Shown here one piece after another: positions 24,576 through 35,000 of a stretch of 64,000 nt of DNA (position 1 is the stretch's first letter; each line of letters starts with the position of its first letter). Location of the stretch: positions 165,793 through 229,792 of the forward strand of contig DKUU01000021.1 of assembly GCA_002490835.1 (NCBI GenBank), given 5' to 3'. The position numbers and the translations under genes were made by a program. The notes under the pieces were generated by a model. The model made no database searches, was not told where the DNA came from, and saw only the letters and a list, made by a program, of their open reading frames with translations. Source of the stretch: Lachnospiraceae bacterium UBA7196 (GTDB taxonomy: Bacteria > Bacillota > Clostridia > Lachnospirales > Lachnospiraceae).

Positions 24576-26636
24576 TCAGATAAGATTTTTCTCAAAATCA
24601 AATTTTTTCAGGATCGCTTTCAGATATCTTTCCCGATGCCCCGCCGCCAGAAGCATCGGCGCATAAGCGTCCCTGCCGCTTATCCTGAACATAAAAGGGA
24701 ACTCCCGGAACCGGCAATGATAGTCGTCCACAAAATCCAAAATCCCCTTCTGTATCTCCCGAATGCCCTCTAAATTGCGATCCTTTTTACCAAAAACAAG
24801 CGTGATATCAAGGTCATTCAGATAACAGGCGCTCTCCTCTCCTGAAGGCGCCTCCTTCCTGCCCTCATAAAACCCCGTAAACTGCGGTGTCGGCGATGAC
24901 AGCAGCAATTCCCAGAATACATTATAGTCTTTGTTCGGATCATGCTTTTTTAAAAGATCCCGATTGTGGCTCTGCGAATATAGATAGGCGCTCAGTTTCC
25001 CGTTCTGTAAAAAGACTTCCGAAGCATCCGGCTCCGCACTGTGGATACTGTTTGTCCCTGCAATGATCCCCGTCATCCGGCAGGGAATCCGAAAGACCTT
25101 CTCCGTCAAACAAGACAGCGAGAGCGCGCCGCTGCCCGCCCAGCCAATGTCCACCGCCGCCGCTGCCTCACATCCCGCCAATACGTCTCTTAAATATTTT
25201 TCAGCCGCGGACAATTGCGGCGCATATACGGAAAGCACCTGCTCCCAATTTTCCCCAATCCATTTTTGCAAAAGCATCACATTCTTATCTGTCAGTTCCT
25301 CCTCTGGCGTAAACGCCCGCCGGTTCTCCGCCTTCATGAGCAGATCGTAAAGCTCCATTGTATGTAATATCTGTGCTATCGTATATCCTTGATTTACCTT
25401 ATGATAGAGAAAGCGCCTGAAATAATCGTGCTTATCCACGTTCGCCGTCAGTTTCGCGGCCGCCTTTCTCGACCAGTAGACATATGCCGCCGCATCTTCC
25501 GGATACAGCCGCTTATACGCCTGCAGAAGAATATCCCCGTCTCGCGATAAAAACAGCAGCTTATCAAGTCCCTGCCTCTCATAATACTCGTGAATAAACG
25601 CGCAGTAACCAGCCACAAACAGGCCTCCGTAAAGATACCCGTACTCATATTCCATACTGTAAGCGCACAGGCCGTTGTAAAGACGACTGCTCACCACCGC
25701 CCGATAAGCGCTGCCGATCAGGGACGACATGTCCATGGGACGGTACAGCATCATATTTTTATAGATGCCCGCATAAGGCAGCGCCGCCAGCCCGTGCTTT
25801 TTTGCCATATCCCTGTCGCTGTGAAGATTGTCCCCCACATGGATCAGAGACGCCTGCGGCCAGTCTCTTAACACCTCTTCATACAGACTGCCCTCCGCCT
25901 TGCTCTTCCCGTAGACATGGGAAAGATACAGTTTCTCCGCGCCCTCGTAGCCTGCGTTTTCTAAAATGGATAAGATACAGTCCTGCGGCAGATACATATC
26001 GGACACCACCAGAAGTTTCTTCCCCTTCTGCAAAAGACGCTTCCACACTTCCAGCATAAACGGATTGGCATAACATAACTGCCTTTCGATGCGCTCTTCT
26101 TCCCGCATCCCGTCATGCGCCGAAATGCCGGTCTCCCGTTCAAGCGTCCGCCAGATATCCGCAAGTGAAACTTCATAATGCCCGCATTTTTTCTTCTGCT
26201 CTGCCCTCGCCTTCTCTTCCGCCTGTATGCGCAGATTCTTAAAATCAAGACAGCCCATCACGCCCCCGATCAGAAAGAAAACGTCCGCCGGATGCGCGAA
26301 CGGACGAAAGATCAGCGTGTCAAACATGTCGAAGGATATAACGTCATATTCTTTCAGCCTGTCCACAAAAACCGCCACAGAAAGCTCCGGATTCTTCTCC
26401 AGATACGCTGCCGACTCGCTCCCTTTGCAATTTAACCGCCTGCTCTCATAGATTTCCATTTCCGGCTTACGCCCCAGAAACCGGCACAGTAAAAAGTAAT
26501 AGGCAAAATTCAGACATAACAAATAGACCCATGAAGCGATTCTTTGTGCTCCCGTTGTGCCGTCGTGGTATTTATGGTATCTGTATGCAATTCCCGCGTG
26601 GCGGTTTACCAGTAAGTTGTAGATGGTTAGTCGCAT
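24576..26636 (-). CDS. HAD phosphatase-like plus 'FLSRDG' domain protein
   Basis: 686 residues, with three recognisable parts. An N-terminal segment carries a hydrophobic stretch (about 35-55). A HAD domain follows with motif I SFDMFDTLI (about residue 100), motif II/III LLVVSDMYLP and motif IV IHVGDNLHSDRDMA. A C-terminal domain contains KLLFLSRDGDILLQAY and AVDIGWAGSGALS. The same C-terminal module occurs in the 38842 protein and the 32039 giant protein of this locus. Such proteins are common in surface-polysaccharide clusters, but the reaction is unknown. It has its own promoter (26674-26702) and is separated from the glycan operon by the PRTase gene and a remnant. Confidence 0.78.
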   Translation of the reverse strand: MRLTIYNLLVNRHAGIAYRYHKYHDGTTGAQRIASWVYLLCLNFAYYFLLCRFLGRKPEMEIYESRRLNCKGSESAAYLEKNPELSVAVFVDRLKEYDVISFDMFDTLIFRPFAHPADVFFLIGGVMGCLDFKNLRIQAEEKARAEQKKKCGHYEVSLADIWRTLERETGISAHDGMREEERIERQLCYANPFMLEVWKRLLQKGKKLLVVSDMYLPQDCILSILENAGYEGAEKLYLSHVYGKSKAEGSLYEEVLRDWPQASLIHVGDNLHSDRDMAKKHGLAALPYAGIYKNMMLYRPMDMSSLIGSAYRAVVSSRLYNGLCAYSMEYEYGYLYGGLFVAGYCAFIHEYYERQGLDKLLFLSRDGDILLQAYKRLYPEDAAAYVYWSRKAAAKLTANVDKHDYFRRFLYHKVNQGYTIAQILHTMELYDLLMKAENRRAFTPEEELTDKNVMLLQKWIGENWEQVLSVYAPQLSAAEKYLRDVLAGCEAAAAVDIGWAGSGALSLSCLTEKVFRIPCRMTGIIAGTNSIHSAEPDASEVFLQNGKLSAYLYSQSHNRDLLKKHDPNKDYNVFWELLLSSPTPQFTGFYEGRKEAPSGEESACYLNDLDITLVFGKKDRNLEGIREIQKGILDFVDDYHCRFREFPFMFRISGRDAYAPMLLAAGHRERYLKAILKKFDFEKNLI

Positions 26637-26673
26637 GTGATTTTCGCTTTCGTTTCTATTTTTTTGTAGTTTA

Positions 26674-26702
26674 ATACTACCATAACCCCCCTGTTTTTAC
26701 AA
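26674..26702 (-). promoter_or_regulatory. Promoter of the HAD/SRDG gene
   Basis: Minus strand TTGTAA (26702-26697), 17 bases, TAGTAT (26679-26674), about 35 bases before ATG 26636. Confidence 0.6.
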
Positions 26703-26872
26703 GTTAGGAGCAAGATTAGATAGCGTAAATAATCTTTTACTTTACAAATTTTGCTACCCATGTTATAGTTGAAATAACATATCTGGGAGTCTGAATTTCT
26801 GATATATCTTTATGTCACATCATGAACCTGAATCCCTTATATGGAAAAATAAAATAAAGGGAGGAAGGCTGA

Positions 26873-27376
26873 TGGGACGGGCCAAGGTACCTGCATGACC
26901 TGTTGGACATTGATGAGGAATTGAAAGAATTTGTATCGGACTACAGGCTGAACCTGTACGACTGCCACGAACATGATACCTTTGAGGAATATAGGACAGG
27001 TCTGCGGCAGGTATTCGAGACGGTCCGCTATGTAAGGGATAAAGAAAAGCTGCAGGAGATCATGGAAGAAAACAGAGAGACCTACAGCCGGATAGACAGC
27101 GAGACCAGAGACATGCTGGAAGTGGTGGCAAACATAAAAATACCGGAGGAATACAGAGTGATGGAAACAGGGAAGGAGAGATATGATATGTGCAATGCAT
27201 TTGAGCAAATGAGACTTGAGGGATTTGAGGAAGGGATAGAAAAAGGAATCCGCGTGCTGATCAAGGCATATCAGGAGTTAGGAATGTCTCAGGATATCAT
27301 TACGGAAAAATGTGCAGAAAAATATGAACTGACGAAAGAAGCCGCAGACAGATACGTGAAAGAATGCTGCGTCTGA
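26873..27376 (+). pseudogene. Rpn-family (PD-(D/E)XK nuclease transposase) C-terminal remnant
   Basis: The readable frame begins right after a stop at 26870-26872 with WDGPRYLHDLLDIDEEL, an internal motif of Rpn-family proteins of Lachnospiraceae. It continues to a normal C-terminus (EGFEEGIEKGIRVLIKAYQELGMS). The N-terminal nuclease half, about 150 residues, is missing, and no start codon with a ribosome site precedes the remaining part. I read it as a decayed copy. A terminator-like hairpin follows at 27399. Confidence 0.75.
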
Positions 27377-27398
27377 CAAATTACAAGTCGGGTTTGAA

Positions 27399-27430
27399 AT
27401 AGGGCGGGTTCAAACTCCGCCCTATCTATA
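27399..27430. terminator. Hairpin between Rpn remnant and PRTase gene
   Basis: ATAGGGCGG (27399-27407) and CCGCCCTAT (27417-27425) form a perfect 9-bp stem. Confidence 0.6.
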
Positions 27431-27532
27431 TCGATCCCTATCGATAAATTCCCGCTCTTAAAAATAAGATGTGATAGTATTCTAATTTTGTCTTTTATCT
27501 CCTGTAACGTCATTCCTTCTCCTTACACTGCA

Positions 27533-30500
27533 TTATATTGGCGGAAGTATTCCATATAAAGCCATATAAGCTGTAATTGTCGTAGCTGCCACGGACGACA
27601 AAACATCTTTTCCAAATGAAGCAATCTGCTTTAATCCAGCTTTTATTTTCGATTCATCTTTCTGTTTGACAGCAATAACCGTTTGTTCAACCACTTGAAC
27701 CTTGTCCCCGTCTAACCGGTCTTTCAATCCGTCCAATTCCTGCAGCAACTGCAAAATATTCTCCGATAAAGTCGGGTCAAAATCATTTTTATTAACGACA
27801 AGATTATGCTCATTATACAGTCCGTTATTTTCAATTATTTTGCTATTAGTTACATTTTCAATCTGCATTTCATCCACCTTTTCTACATATAAATTTGCAT
27901 TCTCCAAATTAATGGTTCTGTTTCGTGTTCCGCAAAATCGTTTCATAATATAGTCATTACGTAATTCTGCTGTATTGCTCATATGAAAATGATATTTTTT
28001 CAGCGTTATTTCCGGTAATCGTTCACCTTTAGGAAAGTATTCTATAAACTCATAGTATCCATTAATAAACTGTTTTTTATCTTCGTAGCTCAATATTTCG
28101 CTGATAAACATATCAAAATTCCTTCCTTTTGATATGTTTTTACTGTACAGAATTCCCTCATAATCTTCCTTCATATTGCACAAAATCACTCTAATATTGT
28201 TGGCTTCGCAACAAGCATCAAAAATTTCTTCTAACTGCTCACAAAAATCTATTTCTTTTCGTCTGGGTATAAGCAAATAATTATATTTATCTCTGCTTTT
28301 ACCAAGGTCAACGTTAATTGAATACTTTCTTAATGTATTAGGAAAATCAACTTTATCAGAATAGATGACAAAGACTGATTTTAACACTTCATAAAACATT
28401 GCTTCCTCTTTTAAAAAAATATCACATTTATCTATAAGGGTACCTGCTTCCATTCTGAATTTCTGAATCACCTGATATATCTCATCGTCACCAAATGCTT
28501 CATAATAACAGTCTTCACTAATATCAGAACCAGAGACCACAAATCCAAAATCTGATGACACATTAGAAAAGTTTATATTATACTTTCTCCCCATCCGGTA
28601 TAAGTCATATGCCAAGCGCTGTAAAAACGCACCGCACTCCATCATATATTCCTTAATATTAGGGTTGCGATCCACTTCTTTTGAAATATACTCTATGCTT
28701 AAGCGCGATATATTGTAATTAAGTTCGGATAATCGTTTGAGCATTTTCTCTAACAATGCATCTTGTCTATAGCAACAATATTTCCAAGCTCCGCTACATA
28801 TTCCATCATACACATTACGCATTTTTACAAGAATTTTTTGCATTGACAATCCCTCAATGCGCACAGTCAAAAACAAATATATTTCTGCAACAAGGGACAA
28901 TAAACGCTCCTTTTCATTATTACCAATTGATAAAAGAGTCAAAAACTTATTATAGGTCGAAATATACCTAAATAGTCCCCCATTCATATCCAATTCTCTG
29001 CATCTAATAAAACATTTTCTCAATAAAACAAAATCATATGCAAAGATATTTGCGAACTCAGACCATGTACTATCGCCAAAACTCTTTTGTTGATCTTTGA
29101 TGCAATATTTCTCAGTGAATTCGCCCCTCTCATTAACCTTATGTGTCAATCCTAATAATTCTAATTCAATCATTTCATCAGCGAGAAGTATTTTTCGTCC
29201 TGCCTCATATCTTTCTCCTTGAACCACGGATACCCTTGGTCCAAACTTGGCATAAGAAATTTCATATTGGTCACCTTCTTCAGAGGTCATTTTACTTACT
29301 GGTAAATTAGGAAATATTTTATTGACAGCACTCCTGAAAAAAAGTACACATAACTTTTCATACTCTATTTTATCCAGATAATCCTTTTCTCCCTGATCTA
29401 GATATATTCCCAACACATATGAAAAAAGCATCATTTCCTTCTCAGATATTTGAGCGACCTCTCCCCCCTTATAAACGCGCATGATAAAATGATTTTCTGT
29501 ATGCACCACAGAAGGAACAAAAATTCCTCGATCAATAAAAATATCAATTAAGTTTGATACTGCATATTTGTCATATTCAATAGCACATTCCCTGACACAT
29601 GATTCTAATGTCTCGATAGAAACTACATTCTTTGTAACCTGATTCCCTTTAGAATTAATATAGGTTTCTGTGACGGGTCGGGAAAGTATTAAATCATAAA
29701 CCTTACTAATATATTTGTTAAAAACAAAAGAATCAATGCTTGCTCCAACCTGAAAATTCATTATATCTATATTTTCAAAAAAACTATCTGCTTTTGCAGC
29801 CAATATACTCTCTTCACATATACATTGAGAAAACTGCGCAATTTCATTACTATTAATTTTTTTATATAAATCACTGTTCGTAATCTCTTTTAAATACTTT
29901 AATAAATATATATTGGAAAAAACATACTGAAAGATGTTTAGCTTATTTTCATATTCTGTCCTAAAATTGTTTTTATTTATAAGAGTATCCAATAGCGGAG
30001 TTCTAATTATCTGGTATAATTGTTCCAACTGAGAATAACTAATTTCTGGTAAAAGAATAAAAGGAAGAAATAAAATTTCCTCTGAATTTTTCTGATATAT
30101 TAATCTAACCTTTAAAAAAACATGTTCAAGTGGAATATCCTTCGGAAATATGTCTTCTAATATCGAACTCCTAAAATGTATTACACGACTAATAATATCA
30201 AATTTTTCCTGTAATTTACTGGTCGTATCTACACAATTATTTTTTTCAAAAAAAGCTGCGATTTCATGTTGCCCTTTAAAACACACCCTATAAATCGGTT
30301 GATCAATATTGTAAGGACATCCCGCCGCTACAATATACTGTGTTATATAGGTAGCCAACTCACAAATATCGATTTCATTAAGAATTACATAGGGATTTTG
30401 TATAAGCGCTTTATATTCAAAACTTTCATTTTGGATAAAATCCGTTCCACAAGCCGCAATATAAATATCTGGTATAATCCCTATTTCCATAAGATTATTC

Positions 30501-30799
30501 GTTGCTTTTGTAATAGAAGTCCCCTTCACGACAACATCATCAATAAGCGCAACTTTTTTCCCTATAAACTTTTTTAAAACATCATACTCTAAAGCTCTGC
30601 TCGAAATAACGCAAACATTACTATTCTTTTCTATTTCATCCTGAAGAACTAAAGCATTGTAAAAACAGCTGGACTTTCGTGCCATAAAAATAATAACATC
30701 ATACTGTCTAATCAGTCTTTTTAACCTATCCACATGCTTTCTGATTATCTGCGCATATTTCTCTAAAAAAATAGTTTCTAATGAATTTTTCAATTTCAT
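27533..30799 (-). CDS. Large phosphoribosyltransferase-domain protein, candidate conflict/defence effector
   Basis: 1088 residues, A+T-rich. The N-terminus resembles a phosphoribosyltransferase fold: DVIIFMARKSSC (about residue 34) and the PRPP-loop-like VALIDDVVVKGTSIT (about 84-98), after which a long mostly helical region has no motif I recognise. Near the end NLENANLYVEKVDEM leads into an Asp/Glu/Lys helix (SENILQLLQELDGLKDRLDGD, then KIKAGLKQIASFGKDVLSS) and a hydrophobic last 20 residues, a tail seen on many prokaryotic conflict-system proteins. PRTase domains in such systems have been called PRTase-CE in the literature; equating this protein with that group is my inference. It lies inside the surface-glycan island, and a hairpin sits between its Shine-Dalgarno and start. 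Confidence 0.7.
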   Translation of the reverse strand: MKLKNSLETIFLEKYAQIIRKHVDRLKRLIRQYDVIIFMARKSSCFYNALVLQDEIEKNSNVCVISSRALEYDVLKKFIGKKVALIDDVVVKGTSITKATNNLMEIGIIPDIYIAACGTDFIQNESFEYKALIQNPYVILNEIDICELATYITQYIVAAGCPYNIDQPIYRVCFKGQHEIAAFFEKNNCVDTTSKLQEKFDIISRVIHFRSSILEDIFPKDIPLEHVFLKVRLIYQKNSEEILFLPFILLPEISYSQLEQLYQIIRTPLLDTLINKNNFRTEYENKLNIFQYVFSNIYLLKYLKEITNSDLYKKINSNEIAQFSQCICEESILAAKADSFFENIDIMNFQVGASIDSFVFNKYISKVYDLILSRPVTETYINSKGNQVTKNVVSIETLESCVRECAIEYDKYAVSNLIDIFIDRGIFVPSVVHTENHFIMRVYKGGEVAQISEKEMMLFSYVLGIYLDQGEKDYLDKIEYEKLCVLFFRSAVNKIFPNLPVSKMTSEEGDQYEISYAKFGPRVSVVQGERYEAGRKILLADEMIELELLGLTHKVNERGEFTEKYCIKDQQKSFGDSTWSEFANIFAYDFVLLRKCFIRCRELDMNGGLFRYISTYNKFLTLLSIGNNEKERLLSLVAEIYLFLTVRIEGLSMQKILVKMRNVYDGICSGAWKYCCYRQDALLEKMLKRLSELNYNISRLSIEYISKEVDRNPNIKEYMMECGAFLQRLAYDLYRMGRKYNINFSNVSSDFGFVVSGSDISEDCYYEAFGDDEIYQVIQKFRMEAGTLIDKCDIFLKEEAMFYEVLKSVFVIYSDKVDFPNTLRKYSINVDLGKSRDKYNYLLIPRRKEIDFCEQLEEIFDACCEANNIRVILCNMKEDYEGILYSKNISKGRNFDMFISEILSYEDKKQFINGYYEFIEYFPKGERLPEITLKKYHFHMSNTAELRNDYIMKRFCGTRNRTINLENANLYVEKVDEMQIENVTNSKIIENNGLYNEHNLVVNKNDFDPTLSENILQLLQELDGLKDRLDGDKVQVVEQTVIAVKQKDESKIKAGLKQIASFGKDVLSSVAATTITAYMALYGILPPI

Positions 30800-30810
30800 C
30801 TTTTGTGTGT

Positions 30811-30849
30811 ACGATATTTGTATATCTCAAATATCGTAATCTCTCCTCC
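30811..30849 (-). promoter_or_regulatory. Hairpin between Shine-Dalgarno and start of the PRTase gene
   Basis: ACGATATTTG (30811-30820) and CAAATATCGT (30828-30837) are perfect inverted arms. The only good ribosome site, GGAGGAG on the minus strand (30849-30843), lies beyond the hairpin from ATG 30799. Folding would bring the site to about 16 bases from the start. It could instead be an operator. Confidence 0.5.
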
Positions 30850-31354
30850 CAGAAAAATGTCATCTCTTTCAAATACAAATGCAAAAGCATAGAAAAACTC
30901 TGTCATTTACATAAACTAGCAATCTACAATCCATGTATTCAAGGGCAGCCATTAAATCGACATTTTTAATCGCGTAGCGATTACATTTCTTAGTCATTTA
31001 TAATAATACCAAAAATAAAAAAAGTCAACCAAATGTTTACTTTTAGGTAATCAATCTTGCCTCTATTTCAATGATTTATTCTTAATTTCTTTATTTCTAC
31101 AATCTTTGTTACAATAGTCACTCGATTAAATAATGGAACAAATGCAAATGCTACATATCAGACATCGCCGTTTATCGAATGATTTCAGCTACGAATGTCC
31201 ACAATTTTTCTATCACAGGGAAAATCTTAGTAGATGATGTAAACAGGAGAGAAGCGGCCTGCATAATACAGACCAAGAGTCAGAGTCCGAAATGTGGCAT
31301 CCGTCCTTTAACAACTATTTACTTATCTTATATCAGTTTTTGAGTTTACATAAA
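30850..31354. other. A+T-rich gap with no convincing gene
   Basis: About 500 bases between the PRTase and cytidylyltransferase genes. Only short frames without ribosome sites are seen. The part 31190-31310 is less A+T-rich and may be leftover coding sequence, but I could not assign it. Confidence 0.5.
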
Positions 31355-32035
31355 CTAGAAACAGTCTCCTTTCTCAGTTAAAAGACTTTTTCTCTTAAAT
31401 ATATACTCAGAAAAGGCAAAATCTATCTCATTATCTATATCTGTAGCTTCTACTTCATCAATGCAAAATAAATATGGTGAAACCCCCACAACATTCTTAT
31501 TTTCTATCATCGTGTTTCGCTCTAAAATATTTACAGCAAAGTTTAAAGCCATAATATCTGGCAAATCCTGACTTCGAGGTTGATGTCTCAGATCATAATT
31601 AATTGGGAGATTATCTTTAAATAAAAATTCCTTGATTAAATGTGCAGAATTCAATGAATCATACTTTGCTCTTAATTTATAGTATGTCTCTATTGATTTT
31701 ATAATCGTTTCATCTTCAATAAGAGGGTTTGTTACATTTATGTACGCTATAATTTCGCAGTCAATATTTTCCGCCATATTTTTATACACATCGCTCATTG
31801 ACACCTCATTTGACGCATAATATTCATTTCTTTTAACCGTCTCACATCCCATATGAGATGCTATTTTAAGCATCTCATCATCATTCGAATTTACCACGAT
31901 TGCATCGAACTGATGAATTCTTTTTAATTGCAGAATTTTTAGTTCTAATAAAGTACTTCCTGCAAAGGGACGCAAATTCTTATTTTTAACGCGCTGTGAT
32001 CCTGATCTAACTGCTATCAATGCTTTGATACTCAT
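31355..32035 (-). CDS. CMP-nonulosonic-acid (acylneuraminate) cytidylyltransferase-like
   Basis: 226 residues of the NeuA/PseF/KdsB nucleotidyltransferase group, which activates a sialic-acid-like sugar with CTP. The diagnostic N-terminal loop reads IAVRSGSQRVKNKNLRPF (family: ARxGSKR...KN). It is followed by IVVNSNDDEMLKIA, a conserved IAYINVTNPLI and, near the end, AVNILERNTMI. The gene starts 3 bases after the giant glycosyltransferase gene, whose C-terminal part looks like a GT52/polysialyltransferase fold, so the pair would supply and use a CMP-sugar. No synthase (NeuB) or epimerase gene is in the window, so the exact sugar is unknown. Confidence 0.82.
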   Translation of the reverse strand: MSIKALIAVRSGSQRVKNKNLRPFAGSTLLELKILQLKRIHQFDAIVVNSNDDEMLKIASHMGCETVKRNEYYASNEVSMSDVYKNMAENIDCEIIAYINVTNPLIEDETIIKSIETYYKLRAKYDSLNSAHLIKEFLFKDNLPINYDLRHQPRSQDLPDIMALNFAVNILERNTMIENKNVVGVSPYLFCIDEVEATDIDNEIDFAFSEYIFKRKSLLTEKGDCF

Positions 32036-32038
32036 AAC

Positions 32039-35000
32039 TTATTCCTCCCTTACTACTAACTCTATTCCTGTGACTTCCATTGGTATCTTAATTGGCAGTT
32101 GCAAGTTTACATTTTCAGAAATATATATTTTCTGACTCTCTACACTCAAAAAAGAATATTTCTTTTTAGGAATCTCTTGAATCAGTATTTTTTTTGTACC
32201 AATAAAATTTGAGGGTTCATTAATATAAATTAAAATTTCCTCTTCCAGCTTATCAGTTATCACTTCTTCAGTTGATTCTTCCCCGATAATTATCAACTTT
32301 TTGAATTTATTATTATCATCAATCTGATATTCATATTTAAGTTCGCCATTCGTTGCATGAGAAATAATTGCTTCCATCATTTGATCATACAATCCAATAC
32401 CAAATATTTTTTTATTTGAATATTGAATACTTTCAGCTATCTTAACACAGCAAAAATACTTAATTAGGTTCTTATATTCTTTGGAAAAGACTTCATCCAT
32501 TGTTACTCCACGCCTAATACATAATAGATTATTTAGCGACGTGGATACTACTGAAATTGCAATATCATATTCTGTTTTTGTCTCATACCAAAGCAATTCC
32601 GACAGAACTTGTCTGTTTATAATTTTAAAATCCTCAATTTCCGAGAAATCTGTTCTATCATCCGGATGAGCTTTTAAATGATATTCTTCGTAACCATTGG
32701 CAAATATGTCTGCCAATAGCGCATATATCTTTTTTTCCGCTTCAACTGTTATTTTTTCACGTTGTGCCAGAGGATATGTCAAAAGCAAACAGGTTTTCTT
32801 GCGATTCGTCTCATGGGCTTCCTTTATCCCAAACACACGAAATATTCGTCTCCTCTGCCATGAAGGTAACTTTTCAACCAACTTAACCGGCTGGAAATCA
32901 ACAGTATTGCTTTCACTATATTTTCCTTTCTGCGCAGCATAGTTTATATAAGTATTTACGCAATATTTACTCCCCTCAAAAATTTTATATTTACGAATCA
33001 TGTACTGTTCTAACAAAGGATACGTATTCTGTATAAAGTTTAGCAATAGTGCCGGATTAGAAAATATCCCTGCTCCATCCTCGATCATATCATACGGAAC
33101 TTGATTTCTTTCCAGATAGCACCCAAAGGGCATACTGTTTCCTGCTATAATGATTTTTTTATAGTTACTAATCTTAAAAGGCAGCAACTTCTCATATTCT
33201 TTAAAAAATCTCCACTCTTGTTCTAAAAATTCTACTTCTGTTGCATTCTGTAATACCTTATCCATTGCATAATCTATTGACCGGTATTTCAAATCATCCC
33301 ACAAAATTACATTTACAAAAATATCTGTATCTCTTACTGCCGGAATCTTATCCTTTCTCCATACTGACAACATAATTTCTGCTGATTCATCTGCGTGAAA
33401 TGTTAATTTATGAAGCATGCAGCAAAGCAGTCCATATGCAGAAGTTGCATTATACAAAATATTTCCATTCTTACTCAATGTAAAATCTTCTATTCTATTT
33501 CCAGCATCATTTAATCCTCTTTTTAAATGATGCTTTTTCTTTGCCAGTTGATATGTAGAGTAAAACAGCTTATATCTAATGCCATTTCCATATTTCTTTT
33601 CCATATACTTTTGCAAAATAATATGGTCATTTTTATAAAAGTACTTAATTTTTTTCAATCCCTTCGGCGGTTCAACCCGTTCCACATACGGCTGATACTT
33701 TATAACAGCTAAATTGCTGCTTGTATTTTTAGAAGCATTTGCTTTCTCTTCCATCAAATTCTGCCATTTTAAATCTCCTCTCCAAACGTCAATCAGTTTC
33801 TTTGTGGCATAATCTTTATTGAAAAATAAATCATCCTCAAAATGAAACAATTTGAAAATTTCCATATCTTTCTGCCTTGGCAGCAAAACAAAACTTTCAT
33901 GAATAAAAGAAGCATCTGTTTGGCGATATGTCATATGCTCCAAATATCCTGAAAACGTGTCCAAAAAATCTTCTACAAAACCTATTGCCCCTTTGTGTAT
34001 TTGAGAAATCACATAATATTCATGATAGTCCCATTGCCTATTTTCAAAAATTGGCTTATATTCTCCAATGTCATTTTTTTCATATCCTATACATGATGGT
34101 GCCGGTTCAGATTGCACCAATTCTCTAATTTTTCCCGTTAACGCCGGCGTATAATCATAGAAAGTATACAAATTGAAATGATTCTCTGACGCAGCTACAA
34201 GCGCTTTGTCACTCAGCGTATGAATATAAAAAGCATCTATTCCATATCCCAATAACTTCGATAGTATAGCCTGTGCCCTTCCACTGTATCCGATATCAAA
34301 CATTACTTCTCCCTGTTTTATGAGGCTGGAGAAATATGCCTTCATATCAGCTCTGTATTTGTTAATTCTATCTTCACTATGAAATTCTTTTTGCACTGCT
34401 TTAATAAATGTATTATATTGCATTTCATTTTCTAAAGGCTTATTCGCAATAATTCCATATTCCCAAAGGATTGTTCCTATATTTTCTGTATTACACTCCA
34501 AAATTGGTATATAATATCCCAATATTTCGCGCGGAGTTTTTCCCTTATAGTTAATATTGCTGCAAATAGACCACCAATCATTTTTTGTCTCGATAGACAA
34601 TGGTAAAAAGGATTTTCGAGACATATGGAAATAATCTGCTGCTGGTATATTTTTCACATATATTTGAACTATTTCATATATCCTTTTTGCTAAATATCCA
34701 TCCCGCGCAACAAAATGAATTTTTTCAGTATGTTTACAATTTGCAATTAGCCATTGAACAATGACAAAATTATGCATCCCCAGTGCCATATAACCGACAT
34801 TATAAGGATTTCTGTTAAAATCAGTATTGGGTTCATAGTCAGCATACGGATTGTCAAAAATTTTATTCGCTATAACCGCTAGCATACACCTAATTCCAAA
34901 ATATTCATTGGCATGAATATATCTTATAAAATTACCTTTTGAATTTCTTTCGAGCAATGCACCAAAATTTCCTCGTCTTGCCGATTTTCCCATGTCGCTG

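Noticed and set aside
31000..31354. Possible decayed gene (frame reading GKILVDDVNRREAACI on the plus strand)
   Set aside because: Too short, no ribosome site, and no family recognised.
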